From contig NZ_JBGJZM010000001.1 in NCBI RefSeq assembly GCF_042610425.1, forward strand, positions 1,426,001 through 1,490,000: a stretch of 64,000 nucleotides of DNA, given 5' to 3'. Shown piece by piece: positions 7,550 through 16,212 of this stretch (position 1 is its first letter; each line of letters starts with the position of its first letter). The position numbers and the translations under genes were made by a program. The notes under the pieces are model-generated. The model searched no databases, had not been told where the DNA came from, and was given only the letters and a program-made list of their open reading frames with translations. Source of the stretch: Ectobacillus sp042610425. GTDB lineage: Bacteria; Bacillota; Bacilli; Bacillales; Bacillaceae_G.

Positions 7550-8749
7550 TTAGGCATAAGAATGTAAGCCTACAATAACAAGATTTACAGCAACTAAGTT
7601 AAACATAATAATAGCAAATCCCATGACAGCTAGCCATGCTGACCGTTCTCCGTGCCATCCTTTCGACAGGCGCAAATGCAAAAATGCAGCGTAGAACAGC
7701 CACGTAATAAGCGCCCATACTTCCTTGGGATCCCACCCCCACATACGCGTCCAGGCTGCTTGGGCCCAAATCATTGCAAAAATAAGGGCTCCAAGGGTGA
7801 AAATTGGGAATCCAATTGCAACGGAACGATAGCTAATTTCATCTAATAACTCGTCGTCCGCCTTCTGAATGAGAGGCTGTAGGGCTGTGCCTATTCGTTT
7901 TCGCAAGATAATGCGAAGCAAAATGTAAAGCGCTCCACCAAATAACAATGACCATACAAATGTATTCAACTTCTTTGCATCAAGTACTGCTGGTAATTGC
8001 ACAATTGGCTTTATAACCGTATTTGTCAGCTCCTTACCTTCATGAAGTCCAATAAGTGGTGGAAACTTGTATGCAGTTTCTACTCTCTCATCATTTTTGT
8101 TCGTCCATTGAAATTTCGCTTCATAAGAGATAGCTGAAAATAAGGAAGCAGCAATAATAAATCCCAGCGTTGCTAGTAAACAATACATAATAAATTCAAG
8201 CCAAAATGTTTTCGCACTCCGTATGGTTTGATCTACATGCTTCAGTAAATAAAGAAGCCCTGCCACTGCACTAATCGAAAGAATCGCTTCTCCTGCAGCA
8301 GCAGTTGTAACATGAATGTAAAGCCAATTGCTCTTAAGAGAAGGAATTAACGGAGCAATATCTGTCGGAAACATACTTGCGTACGCAATAATGAGTAGTG
8401 CTATCGGTAAAGCGAACAATCCGAGCAAACTCGAACGATATATAAAATAGATAATGATAAAAGCAAGAACCAGCATCATACCGAAAAATGTAGTAAATTC
8501 AAAGAGATTGCTAACGGGTGCATGCTTTGCTGCAATCCAACGTGTAATAAAGTAAAGAAGCTGTGAAACAAACCCTATTATGGTTATTATTATACCAATG
8601 TTTGCCCACGTATTTCCCTTATCACGTACTGCACCTCCAAAAACTAAGGTACCGAGTAAGTACAACAGGAATGCAACAAATAAAAAGTTACTGCTCAGTC
8701 CCGCCACTTTGATCCCCGCCTCTCGTTTTCTTTTCCAGAACTTAATCAC
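7550..8749 (-). CDS. resC: cytochrome c biogenesis protein ResC (CcsA family)
   Basis: A 399-residue polytopic membrane protein of the System II cytochrome c maturation machinery. With ResB it exports heme and attaches it to apocytochromes on the outer face of the membrane. About eight to nine hydrophobic segments are visible, and the tryptophan-rich heme-handling WWD-type motif appears as WTRMWGWDPKEVWALITW, with the external histidines expected in this family (IHVTTAAAGE, FLHLRLSKGWHGERS). The start is a GTG at 8749 overlapping the resB end by eight bases, indicating translational coupling. Confidence 0.95.
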   Translation of the reverse strand: MIKFWKRKREAGIKVAGLSSNFLFVAFLLYLLGTLVFGGAVRDKGNTWANIGIIITIIGFVSQLLYFITRWIAAKHAPVSNLFEFTTFFGMMLVLAFIIIYFIYRSSLLGLFALPIALLIIAYASMFPTDIAPLIPSLKSNWLYIHVTTAAAGEAILSISAVAGLLYLLKHVDQTIRSAKTFWLEFIMYCLLATLGFIIAASLFSAISYEAKFQWTNKNDERVETAYKFPPLIGLHEGKELTNTVIKPIVQLPAVLDAKKLNTFVWSLLFGGALYILLRIILRKRIGTALQPLIQKADDELLDEISYRSVAIGFPIFTLGALIFAMIWAQAAWTRMWGWDPKEVWALITWLFYAAFLHLRLSKGWHGERSAWLAVMGFAIIMFNLVAVNLVIVGLHSYA

Positions 8750-10334
8750 GCAACTCTTCTATCGAAGTCCCTTCTAGTATTTTCTTACACTCCCTTTGAA
8801 ACCCATACCAATTTTTATTTGTAAACCCAGCAATCCACCATTCATCATTCACTCGTTGCACCCAAATACGACGATGATTCCAGTACATCCCTTGCGATAC
8901 ACCAATCATAAAAATAATGCCACCTAGTGCAACCATCCACAGTGTACGATCCTTACGCACCGTTAATGCAGTGACATTCTTCGTTTCCGTACCTGCAAAC
9001 GATATTTTGTAAAGATTCTTCCCATCCGTTTCAATATTTTGACGAATACCTACAAAGCTAACCTCACCATTAGGTGTTTGCGGAGTAGTCATTTTAAACA
9101 CGAAACCAGGATTGTTTGGAATCTTCGTTTTCGTATTCGGCTTGCCTTGCTCATCTAAATAAAAATCTGGAAAATAACTTACGAGTTGTGCAGAATATCC
9201 ATTTCCTAGGTCATATTTTTCTTTTGGATTAGTTAGATCAACTTCAATAGGTCCCCATTTTTGTTTGGATTCCTTATTTTCAAGATTAAAAAACATTTTA
9301 CTAAATTCGCCCTCTTTATAATCGACCTGATAAAGAGCATAATCGGCAAATTTCAACGGATCATTCACCCGAATGGCATAATCCTCTACTTTTTCTAACT
9401 GAGGCTGTTCTCCCGCTATCGTGTTCCCAATCACTTTAAATAAAACAGCGTTGGTTTGAAAGTTTTTTGGAATCATCCCATCGCCAACACGGTTAATGGC
9501 GCTTTGAAACACCTTGTCATCCTTTTGACTATCATATACTTCCTTTATAAACGCTTCATTCTTTAAATAATACATTCCATTTGTTCCTGGTATTTCCTTC
9601 GTCTGTCCTTCACGAAGCCAAAGAAGCTCATCTACATACATTCCTGGGACAAATCGCATCATAATGCCTATTAGAAAAATAATAATACCTAAATGATTGA
9701 CATAGGGACCCCATCTAGAAAACCGTCCCTTTTCTGCAAGTATGTTACCCTGTTCGGTGCGGATATGATAATGCCTACGTTTCATATTTACTTTTAATGT
9801 GTCAATATCTTCTTCAGATAGTATCATTTTTTTGAATAAACGTTGCCGACTAAGAAAATTAGGATGTCTTGTCACACCTTGTTTGGCAAGCGCTTTGTAT
9901 AGCGGTATCACACGATCTAAACTCGCAATTACAAGGGAAATTCCGATTGAAGCGATAAGCAGCATATACCACCAAGAACTATATAAATGATGAAACCCAA
10001 GGGTATAATAGATTCCCCCTAACGTTCCGTATTGTTCTTGGTAGAACTCGCTTGGTGATGCAGAGGGTGGAATATACATTTGCTGCGGAAATATCGTACC
10101 TATCATGGAAGCAACCAACGTAATCACAATGAGCCAAATACCGACTTTAACAGATGAAAAAAAACTCCAAATACTATCAACGATTGATTTCGTCTGTATA
10201 ATAGACCGCCTTGCACTTCCTTCATATTTCATATCTAACAAACCTTCATTTTGCACAAATGGCTTCCCACATTTCTCGCAAAAGGATGTGCCAAAAGGGT
10301 TCACGTGTCCGCATTCACATGTAACGTGTTCCAT
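8742..10334 (-). CDS. resB: cytochrome c biogenesis protein ResB
   Basis: A 530-residue membrane protein that works with ResC as the System II heme-delivery and cytochrome c synthetase complex. It begins with a zinc-ribbon-like pair of Cys motifs, CECGHVNPFGTSFCEKCG. Membrane segments follow around residues 60-80, 115-135 and 200-220, then a large extracytoplasmic domain and a last segment near 455-475 (WMVALGGIIFMIGVSQG). ATG 10334 is chosen because a GGGGTGAGG site sits just upstream; an in-frame TTG at 10385 inside resA is a weaker alternative. It sits directly between resA and resC. Confidence 0.94.
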   Translation of the reverse strand: MEHVTCECGHVNPFGTSFCEKCGKPFVQNEGLLDMKYEGSARRSIIQTKSIVDSIWSFFSSVKVGIWLIVITLVASMIGTIFPQQMYIPPSASPSEFYQEQYGTLGGIYYTLGFHHLYSSWWYMLLIASIGISLVIASLDRVIPLYKALAKQGVTRHPNFLSRQRLFKKMILSEEDIDTLKVNMKRRHYHIRTEQGNILAEKGRFSRWGPYVNHLGIIIFLIGIMMRFVPGMYVDELLWLREGQTKEIPGTNGMYYLKNEAFIKEVYDSQKDDKVFQSAINRVGDGMIPKNFQTNAVLFKVIGNTIAGEQPQLEKVEDYAIRVNDPLKFADYALYQVDYKEGEFSKMFFNLENKESKQKWGPIEVDLTNPKEKYDLGNGYSAQLVSYFPDFYLDEQGKPNTKTKIPNNPGFVFKMTTPQTPNGEVSFVGIRQNIETDGKNLYKISFAGTETKNVTALTVRKDRTLWMVALGGIIFMIGVSQGMYWNHRRIWVQRVNDEWWIAGFTNKNWYGFQRECKKILEGTSIEELRD

Positions 10335-10368
10335 TCCCTCACCCCAATTTTTGTCATGTAAAGGCTTT

Positions 10369-10896
10369 CTATTCTTTCGTTGCAATTTCCTTTAAATACC
10401 CTTCAATTTGTTCTTTCGTTTGTGTACCGGTTATTTGTTTCAACACTTTTCCATTTTTATCAATTAAAAATGTAGTGGGCAGAGGACCTACTCCGTATGT
10501 ATTAATTACTTTTTGTCCTTTATCAATCGCAATTGGGAAGGTTAATTTATATTGCTGTGCAAAATTTTTCACTGCTAGATTCGTTTCGTCGGCATTTAAA
10601 GCAACTATTTCTACACCTCTATCTTTATAGGTTCCATATAATTCATTCATATATGGCATTTCCTCTTCACATGGTTTGCACCATGTGCCCCAAAAATTCA
10701 ACAAAACACCTTTTCCACGTAGATTCTGTAACGTAATAGAATTCCCATTTGTATCCACCAAAGAGAAATTTGGTGCCGTTTTTCCTATTTGCACCTTTTC
10801 CTTAGCTGCGAAAAAGTTTTGATAAAACGTAAATACTAATGCACCAATGAGAATAAGTAGAATACTAGAACGAAAGAGCAGTCTCTTTTTTTTCAT
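10369..10896 (-). CDS. resA: thiol-disulfide oxidoreductase ResA
   Basis: A 175-residue membrane-anchored thioredoxin-like protein that keeps the CxxCH cysteines of apocytochrome c reduced before heme attachment. An N-terminal anchor (about residues 8-28) precedes a thioredoxin fold with the active site WGTWCKPCEEEMPYM and the cis-proline region GPLPTTFLIDKNG. The Glu next to the CxxC motif and the family length agree with B. subtilis ResA. ATG 10896 follows TAGGAGGAAATAC. It heads the resABC group; resB begins 34 bases after it ends. Confidence 0.96.
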   Translation of the reverse strand: MKKKRLLFRSSILLILIGALVFTFYQNFFAAKEKVQIGKTAPNFSLVDTNGNSITLQNLRGKGVLLNFWGTWCKPCEEEMPYMNELYGTYKDRGVEIVALNADETNLAVKNFAQQYKLTFPIAIDKGQKVINTYGVGPLPTTFLIDKNGKVLKQITGTQTKEQIEGYLKEIATKE

Positions 10897-10918
10897 TGTA
10901 TTTCCTCCTAATATGAAA

Positions 10919-10976
10919 AGAAATGGTCCTAAGCTGACCGATACAAATGTAGTTCAACCAATGGAGGACCATTTCC
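10919..10976 (-). terminator. inverted repeat between rluB and resA
   Basis: GAAATGGTCCT (10920-10930) pairs with AGGACCATTTC (10965-10975). Reading leftwards a TTCTTTT run follows, so it could end the rluB transcript before resA. The loop is long (34 bases), so an operator or leader structure for resA is also possible. Confidence 0.5.
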
Positions 10977-11053
10977 TTTTCGAAGCTTTCTAAATGATTT
11001 AACAATACAAGCCTATGAGTAGGAGATATCCTACGGTAAAATCACCCTGCTCA

Positions 11054-11782
11054 TTATTTTATTTGTTTAAGTGCTAGTGACCGAAGTTGTTTTACTTCAT
11101 GAGGAGATAATCCTCTCGAATCACCAGGGCGAAGAGCTCCGACCCCTAAAAACGCATATTGCTCTCTTTTTAATTTCACAACTTTACAACCGACCGCTTC
11201 TAACATTCTTCGTACTTGGCGATTTTTTCCTTCATGAATCGTAATTTGCACGATTGCTGTTTCCTTGCGACGATCCCCGCCAAGCAATTTGACTCGAGCT
11301 GGAGCAGTTTTACCATCCTCTAACATGACTCCCTTTTCAAGCATGGTTATTTTCTCCCGATCAAGTACACCTTTCACCTTTGCAATATACACTTTTTCAA
11401 TTTCGTGCTTTGGGTGCATAAGTAAATTAGCAAATTCACCGTCGTTCGTCATTAGCAGTACACCTGATGTATCATAATCTAATCGACCGATAGGAAAAAT
11501 ACGCTGTTCAATGTGTGGGAAAAAGTCTGCAACTACTTTGCGCCCTTTATCATCACTTACGCTTGAAATGACTCCAACAGGCTTATATAGCAAAAAGTAT
11601 ACCGGCTCTTCTTTTTCAATTTGAATGCCATTTACTTCAATGCGATCTTGTCTCGCCACTTTCGTTCCCAATTCTGTCACAACGACGTCATTGACTTTTA
11701 CTTTTCCTTGTTTAATAAGCTCTTCCGCATTACGTCGTGACGCAATTCCGGCCTGAGCAATAACCTTCTGTAAACGTTCCAT
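11054..11782 (-). CDS. rluB: 23S rRNA pseudouridine synthase RluB (YpuL)
   Basis: A 242-residue RNA-modifying enzyme that isomerises a uridine to pseudouridine in the peptidyl-transferase region of 23S rRNA. An S4 RNA-binding domain (MERLQKVIAQAGIASRRNAEELI..) is followed by the RsuA-family catalytic domain with the signature GRLDYDTSGVLLMTNDGE, which holds the catalytic Asp, and KNRQVRRMLEAVG near the end. A GAGGTGAATAATC site precedes ATG 11782. In B. subtilis the gene lies between the spmAB group and resA, the same order as here. Confidence 0.95.
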   Translation of the reverse strand: MERLQKVIAQAGIASRRNAEELIKQGKVKVNDVVVTELGTKVARQDRIEVNGIQIEKEEPVYFLLYKPVGVISSVSDDKGRKVVADFFPHIEQRIFPIGRLDYDTSGVLLMTNDGEFANLLMHPKHEIEKVYIAKVKGVLDREKITMLEKGVMLEDGKTAPARVKLLGGDRRKETAIVQITIHEGKNRQVRRMLEAVGCKVVKLKREQYAFLGVGALRPGDSRGLSPHEVKQLRSLALKQIK

Positions 11783-11910
11783 ATTTGATTATTCACCTCA
11801 AATTTATCTTATAGCCATGCAAAGTGGAATACAAGCGATCCCTGTCATTTGCGTATTAACTCCACACTCTGTTCCTTTTTTCGTCAAAATTCATTCAAAA
11901 AATTATCACA

Positions 11911-11955
11911 TAAAAAGGCCACTATTAAGCTCTTTTTTCTTAATAGCGGGGCTTA
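11911..11955 (-). terminator. terminator after spmB
   Basis: CCACTATTAAG (11919-11929) pairs with CTTAATAGCGG (11939-11949). On the reverse strand it is followed by TTTTTA, ending the dacB-spmA-spmB operon. Confidence 0.8.
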
Positions 11956-12015
11956 CCCATTATACTAGAATTTCCTGTAAAAAGAAAATAGAGTCGTAAA
12001 ACAATCAGGATTATG

Positions 12016-12546
12016 CTAGGAAAACATAAGTGATACAAACACAATACTACATATAATTCCAATTAAGTCCGCAAATAAGCCTACCTTTACAGCGTCCCCC
12101 ATCTTTCGAATACCAACTGCTCCGAAATAGACGGTTAGCACATAGAATGTAGTATCTGTACTTCCCTGCATAGTTGAAGCAAGCCGCCCAATAAAAGAAT
12201 CCGGTCCATACGTAGCAATAAGATCCGTTGTTATACTTAAACCTGCTGAACCAGAAATCGGACGAATCAGTGCAAGGGGTACAATTTCTGCTGGGACACC
12301 AATTTGATCAAGCATCGGCTTAAGTAAGGTAACAAAAGCATCGAGTGCTCCCGATGCACGAAAAATAGAGATGGAAACGAGCATGCCAACCATAAAGGGT
12401 AAAATAGCTATAGCAATTGAGATACCTTCCTTTCCTCCTTCTACAAATGATTCGTACGTAGGTACTTTCTTCCATGTACCATATAATAAAATAAAACCAA
12501 TGATACAAGGGATGAGCCAAAGGGAAATCGTATTTATAATACTCAT
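12016..12546 (-). CDS. spmB: spore maturation protein B
   Basis: A 176-residue membrane protein of the nucleoside-recognition (Gate) family needed for spore core dehydration and heat resistance. At least four hydrophobic segments are visible, with conserved polar stretches RPISGSAGLSITTDLIATYGPDS and GSTDTTFYVLTVYFG typical of SpmB. The start ATG overlaps the spmA stop by four bases and has a GGGGGAAAG site, so both proteins are made together, fitting their proposed joint membrane role. Confidence 0.95.
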   Translation of the reverse strand: MSIINTISLWLIPCIIGFILLYGTWKKVPTYESFVEGGKEGISIAIAILPFMVGMLVSISIFRASGALDAFVTLLKPMLDQIGVPAEIVPLALIRPISGSAGLSITTDLIATYGPDSFIGRLASTMQGSTDTTFYVLTVYFGAVGIRKMGDAVKVGLFADLIGIICSIVFVSLMFS

Positions 12547-13142
12547 TTTTTCTTTCCCCCTTTTTTAAATCGTTTATGATAAAAATACCGATCAATCCAT
12601 ATTGCACCCATCATCGATAGAGCCTGTGCTATAAAAGTAACACCAACAATCTCTGTAGGATTAGCTGATTCATATGTCATACGGACGGAAATAACCGTTG
12701 TTGGAATAAGCGTTATTGCTGAAGTATTTAAAGCAAGAAATGTAACCATTGAACGACTGGCAGAGTCACTCCCCCCATTTAGTTCCTTTAAATGCTCCAT
12801 TGCCTTTATACCAAGCGGTGTTGCTGCATTGCCAAGTCCAAATAGATTTGCCATCATATTTGAAAGAATGAACCCCATGGCTGGGTGATTTTTCGGCACA
12901 TCTGGAAATAATTTTTTTACAATCGGCATGAACAGTGCCACAAGTTTCTTTAGCAATCCTGCTTCTTCCGCAATTCGCATTAGGCCGAGCCAAAATACAA
13001 GTACACTTATAAGACCAATACAAATGGTAACAGCTTGCTTTGCCCCGTCAAATACAGCTTTATTTACTTCCTCCATCGTTCCATGTAACATAGCGAACAC
13101 GACGCCAATAACCGTCATGAGTACCCATATGATATTAACCAT
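12543..13142 (-). CDS. spmA: spore maturation protein A
   Basis: A 199-residue membrane protein, partner of SpmB in spore dehydration. It has several hydrophobic helices, the family motif GLGNAATPLGIKAMEHL, and SRSMVTFLALNTSAITLIPTTVI. ATG 13142 follows an AGGTG site at a distance of nine bases; a GTG four codons upstream is the other option. Its start lies within the last codons of dacB, so the dacB-spmA-spmB order and coupling match B. subtilis. Expression is expected in the mother cell under sigma E. Confidence 0.94.
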   Translation of the reverse strand: MVNIIWVLMTVIGVVFAMLHGTMEEVNKAVFDGAKQAVTICIGLISVLVFWLGLMRIAEEAGLLKKLVALFMPIVKKLFPDVPKNHPAMGFILSNMMANLFGLGNAATPLGIKAMEHLKELNGGSDSASRSMVTFLALNTSAITLIPTTVISVRMTYESANPTEIVGVTFIAQALSMMGAIWIDRYFYHKRFKKGGKKK

Positions 13143-14244
13143 TGAATCTAACACCTATCATACAAGAGAAAATTTGAATGAAATCATGCCAAAGATCTCC
13201 TGTTACAGATACAAGCAACCGTTTACTATAATACAAGTTACGTTCACCAATCTTTTGTCCTTCTAAGGATATAATTGCTTTGCCTACATTTTGTCCTTCC
13301 TGAACATTCTGATTCTCGTTCCATTGTAATGTAACAGCTACTTTTTGACTTTCTTCCTTGGTTAATGGGTATGAAAACTCTTGCTGGATATAAACATGAT
13401 TAGCGAGTGACGGATGACTTACCTCGTAAGCACCCTTCTTTAGTATTGGCACCATCTGATAGTCTTGAAAAGCTTGCTCAAATAAATTTGTATGGTCGTC
13501 CCAGTCGTTTGAATCATTGAGCGTAACAACAATCAGGTTCATACCATTTTTCGATGCGGTTGTAACAAGAGTTCGACCTGCTTTTTTCGTAAATCCGGTT
13601 TTCCCGCCCGTTGTAAATTCATACATAGAGGTTAGCAGCTTATGCTTGTTGGTCCACGGATAGTCCCATGCATTTGAACGGAATTTTTTCGTACCAAATA
13701 TAGTTTTAAAGGTATCGTTTTGCGTCGCATAGCGAGTCAGAAGTGCCATATCATAGGCAGAAGAATAGTGCTGTCCGTCCCCATCTAGTCCACTTGGATT
13801 CGAAAAGTGAGTGTGTTGCATGCCAAGTGACGCAGCTTTTTGGTTCATCAAAAACACAAACCCATCGACACTCCCGCCGACGTATTCTGCAATAGCTTGG
13901 GCTGCATCATTGCCAGAGCGAAGCAAAAGCCCATATACTAAGTCGATCAGCTTTACCTTGTCCCCAGCCTTTAAGTAAATAGAGGAACCCTCTACGCGGA
14001 CCGCATTATCACTAATCGTGACTGTTTCCTGAAGCTTGCCCGATTCTACCGCTAGCAAAGCTGTCATAATCTTCGTAATACTCGCAATTCCACGGGACTC
14101 ATTTGGCAATTTCGCATATAACACTCTCCCAGATTGCTGGTCCATTAACACCGCATTATGAGCGCTCACACTAAAAGCATATGTAGGGAGAGGAACCAAA
14201 CAAAAGCAAGCTAGGCACATCCAAAAAACACACTTGCGCCACAT
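13135..14244 (-). CDS. dacB: sporulation D-alanyl-D-alanine carboxypeptidase DacB (PBP5*)
   Basis: A 369-residue secreted penicillin-binding protein that trims the terminal D-Ala from cortex peptidoglycan peptides and so limits cross-linking. A signal peptide (MWRKCVFWMCLACFC...TYAFS) precedes the S11 domain with all three active-site motifs: SITK, SGN and KTG. A C-terminal beta-rich domain (PBP5 C) follows the KTG motif. ATG 14244 follows GAGGTTGGTG; a GTG five codons upstream is also open. It heads the dacB-spmAB operon, whose products act on the spore cortex and core. Confidence 0.94.
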   Translation of the reverse strand: MWRKCVFWMCLACFCLVPLPTYAFSVSAHNAVLMDQQSGRVLYAKLPNESRGIASITKIMTALLAVESGKLQETVTISDNAVRVEGSSIYLKAGDKVKLIDLVYGLLLRSGNDAAQAIAEYVGGSVDGFVFLMNQKAASLGMQHTHFSNPSGLDGDGQHYSSAYDMALLTRYATQNDTFKTIFGTKKFRSNAWDYPWTNKHKLLTSMYEFTTGGKTGFTKKAGRTLVTTASKNGMNLIVVTLNDSNDWDDHTNLFEQAFQDYQMVPILKKGAYEVSHPSLANHVYIQQEFSYPLTKEESQKVAVTLQWNENQNVQEGQNVGKAIISLEGQKIGERNLYYSKRLLVSVTGDLWHDFIQIFSCMIGVRFNG

Positions 14245-14317
14245 CTGCACCAACCTCACGTCCTTTATCAGCCTAATTTGTACAAGTGTATGCCGAAAAA
14301 TAATATATATACCAGAA

Positions 14318-14349
14318 AAGCTACACCGGCTCGTTCAGTCCCATAGGAC
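14318..14349. repeat. partial copy of the sod-flanking palindromic repeat
   Basis: Bases 14328-14347 (GGCTCGTTCAGTCCCATAGG) are identical to 15371-15390, and the following ACA or GCA differs. The flanks are also alike: an AT-rich ATATAT stretch and AGAAAAGC lie just upstream in both. Only the left arm is present here; it runs straight into the sod terminator. Confidence 0.7.
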
Positions 14350-14380
14350 AACAAAAAAGACGCATCCTCTGCGTCTTTTT
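14350..14380 (-). terminator. terminator after the superoxide dismutase gene
   Basis: AAAAAGACGCA pairs with TGCGTCTTTTT around a four-base loop (14354-14380). It overlaps the sod stop codon and has T-runs in both directions. Confidence 0.85.
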
Positions 14381-15293
14381 AGTAAGGCTGCCATTCTACT
14401 CTTTCAGCTTTTTCGAGTCTCTGGGCTACGTTATCCCAATTTACGATGTTCCACCAGTTTCGTATATATTCGTCTTTTCGGTTTTCGTATTGCAAATAAT
14501 AAGCATGCTCCCATACATCAAGTGCTAGAAGCACGATTGTATCCCACTGTGCAAAAAGGTGATGTAACGTGCTTTGAAGAAGATCTAAACGTCCTGAACG
14601 AGGAGACCATATGAGAAGTGCCCAGCCTGATCCTTCCACTCGGTTTGCAGCTTCCGAAAAGTGTCTTTGAAAAAGTTCCAAGCTTCCAAAATCTCGCTGA
14701 ATAAGCTGCAACAATCTCCCTTTTGGTTGACTGCCCCCTTGCTTCATATTATTCCAAAAAATCGTATGCAGAAAGTGGCCAGAACCATGAAAAGCAGCTT
14801 CTCGTTCCCAATGCTTGAGTATGTCATAATTACCACTTTCCCTGGCCTTTGCTAACATTTTTTCCGCCGTATTTAATCCTTCCACATAACTACGATGGTG
14901 TTTATCGTGATGAAGACGCATAATCTCTTTTGAAATATATGGCTCTAATGCATTATAGGCATATGGAAGTGGTGGTAGAATATGAGAGCCAACTGGCACT
15001 GCACGAACAGCAGTGGTTGGATATCCTCTTGCATATTCTTCATGCTGACCGGACACGAAAACATCTTGTAATTGATATTGAATACGTTCAACATCATCAC
15101 TCAGTTCATATACGAAATCTACATCATAATCGATTTTCTTCCCCTTAATCCGGTCTAATAGCGTTTGTATTCTATATTCAAGCATATGAACATCATAGAT
15201 TTCAGCAGCGCGGCTATCGAGTACATGCAATACACTCTCACACCAATCTCCCACCTCATAAATATAGTGGTCAAATAAATCACGCTGACTCAT
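14379..15293 (-). CDS. Fe/Mn superoxide dismutase with N-terminal extension
   Basis: A 304-residue protein that converts superoxide to oxygen and hydrogen peroxide. The C-terminal ~200 residues are a complete Fe/Mn dismutase, with the metal ligands recognisable as His128 (RLHHDKHH), His176 (GHFLHTIFW), Asp259 and His263 (LDVWEHAYY). The first ~100 residues are an unrelated helical, acidic extension (MSQRDLFDHYIYEVGDWCES..), not present in ordinary SodA (~200 residues) but found in the longer SodF-type enzymes of Bacillus. No signal peptide is seen. ATG 15293 follows AAGGGGGTGCC. Palindromic repeats flank the gene on both sides. Confidence 0.9.
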   Translation of the reverse strand: MSQRDLFDHYIYEVGDWCESVLHVLDSRAAEIYDVHMLEYRIQTLLDRIKGKKIDYDVDFVYELSDDVERIQYQLQDVFVSGQHEEYARGYPTTAVRAVPVGSHILPPLPYAYNALEPYISKEIMRLHHDKHHRSYVEGLNTAEKMLAKARESGNYDILKHWEREAAFHGSGHFLHTIFWNNMKQGGSQPKGRLLQLIQRDFGSLELFQRHFSEAANRVEGSGWALLIWSPRSGRLDLLQSTLHHLFAQWDTIVLLALDVWEHAYYLQYENRKDEYIRNWWNIVNWDNVAQRLEKAERVEWQPY

Positions 15294-15350
15294 ATGGCAC
15301 CCCCTTATGCAGTACCCTCTATATATATTCAAACAGAGAAATAGCTATGC

Positions 15351-15480
15351 CTACCAAGAAAAGCAAAAACGGCTCGTTCAGTCCCATAGGGCAGAGGTTC
15401 CTCGCACAAAAAGGCGCTTTCCGCCTTTATGGGCGAGGGTTCTCTGACCGGAGGGACTAGCCGGTTTTGCTAGACACAAG
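15351..15480. repeat. structured palindromic repeat, copy 1
   Basis: A nested imperfect palindrome. The outer arms AGCAAAAACGGCT (15362-15374) and AGCCGGTTTTGCT (15459-15471) pair; inside them AGTCCC (15380-15385) pairs with GGGACT (15453-15458), CCTCGC (15400-15405) with GCGAGG (15433-15438), and AAGGCG (15411-15416) with CGCCTT (15422-15427) at the tip. There is no open reading frame in it. Such an element could fold into a long hairpin in DNA or RNA. It resembles the short non-coding repeats reported in B. cereus group genomes, but I cannot assign it to a named class. Confidence 0.75.
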
Positions 15481-15575
15481 AAAAGCAAAAACGGCTCGTT
15501 TTGCTCCGGAGGACAGAGGTTCTTTCCCCTTAAAGGCGCTTTTTTCCCTTATAGGGAACGAATCCGACTAGATTC
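15481..15575. repeat. structured palindromic repeat, copy 2 (diverged)
   Basis: It begins AAGCAAAAACGGCTCGTT like copy 1, then shares GGACAGAGGTTC and AAAGGCGCTTT blocks, but the right arm has decayed (TTCCC / GGGAA remain at the tip, then CCGACTAG). It lies directly after copy 1, so the two form a tandem pair upstream of sod and downstream of ypuI. Confidence 0.6.
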
Positions 15576-15580
15576 TCATG

Positions 15581-15620
15581 AAAGAAGCCACTGAATCATA
15601 GTACTTATTCAGTGGCCTCT
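15581..15620 (-). terminator. hairpin after ypuI
   Basis: GCCACTGAAT (15588-15597) pairs with ATTCAGTGGC (15607-15616). A short TTCTTTC tail follows on the reverse strand. It probably ends the ypuI transcript. Confidence 0.55.
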
Positions 15621-15664
15621 CACAATAACTATTTTTGTTGTGTGTTTTATTTGTTATCTGTTTC

Positions 15665-16168
15665 TTAGCTTCGCAAAAATTTAGATTGCATTGTCTTCGT
15701 CTTATAGTCCGTTTCGTAATATTCCAGCTCTTCGCGTATAGATTGAAATTTACCTTCAAGTTGTTTCATCATCGTTTGCAACGAAGGAGGCGGTGTTTGC
15801 GGAAACGCAATCGCATTTTTTCCCGTATAGGCTGAACGACTATTTTCAAACCAATAATCATTTTTCGGTGAAAAGAATTCCGAAATGACCTGATGATAAA
15901 TTTTATACAACGTGTTTTCAGCGGCATTTTTACGGAACGGGCTACTTTTTAGAAGAACACGGCTTGCATCCAATCCCTCTTCGCAAAAGACAAGAAGACG
16001 ACGATTTGCAGAAAGCAGTCCTTCATAATATACTTTGTCACCATCGCTCACTTCTTCAACAAGATCTGTGATTGTATGATGATTAAGATAGTCTGTTATG
16101 ACGTTAACCGTTTCTTGCAAAAATGCTTCAACCTGCTTAGTTTGATTTTCCACAATGGAATTTGACAT
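15665..16168 (-). CDS. ypuI: YpuI-like protein (DUF3907)
   Basis: A 167-residue soluble protein of unknown function, resembling B. subtilis YpuI (about 179 residues), which lies in the same dacB-spm neighbourhood. It is helical, with an N-terminal predicted coiled region and the recognisable stretch NDYWFENSRSAYTGKNAIAF in the middle, then a C-terminal helix rich in charged residues. No membrane segment or signal peptide. ATG 16168 follows TAGGGAGGATTCG. The identification rests on recalled family sequence and on gene order; the role is unknown. Confidence 0.75.
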   Translation of the reverse strand: MSNSIVENQTKQVEAFLQETVNVITDYLNHHTITDLVEEVSDGDKVYYEGLLSANRRLLVFCEEGLDASRVLLKSSPFRKNAAENTLYKIYHQVISEFFSPKNDYWFENSRSAYTGKNAIAFPQTPPPSLQTMMKQLEGKFQSIREELEYYETDYKTKTMQSKFLRS

Positions 16169-16212
16169 TCCGAATCCTCCCTATACCTCAAGTTTTTATA
16201 CAAGAGATTGTT

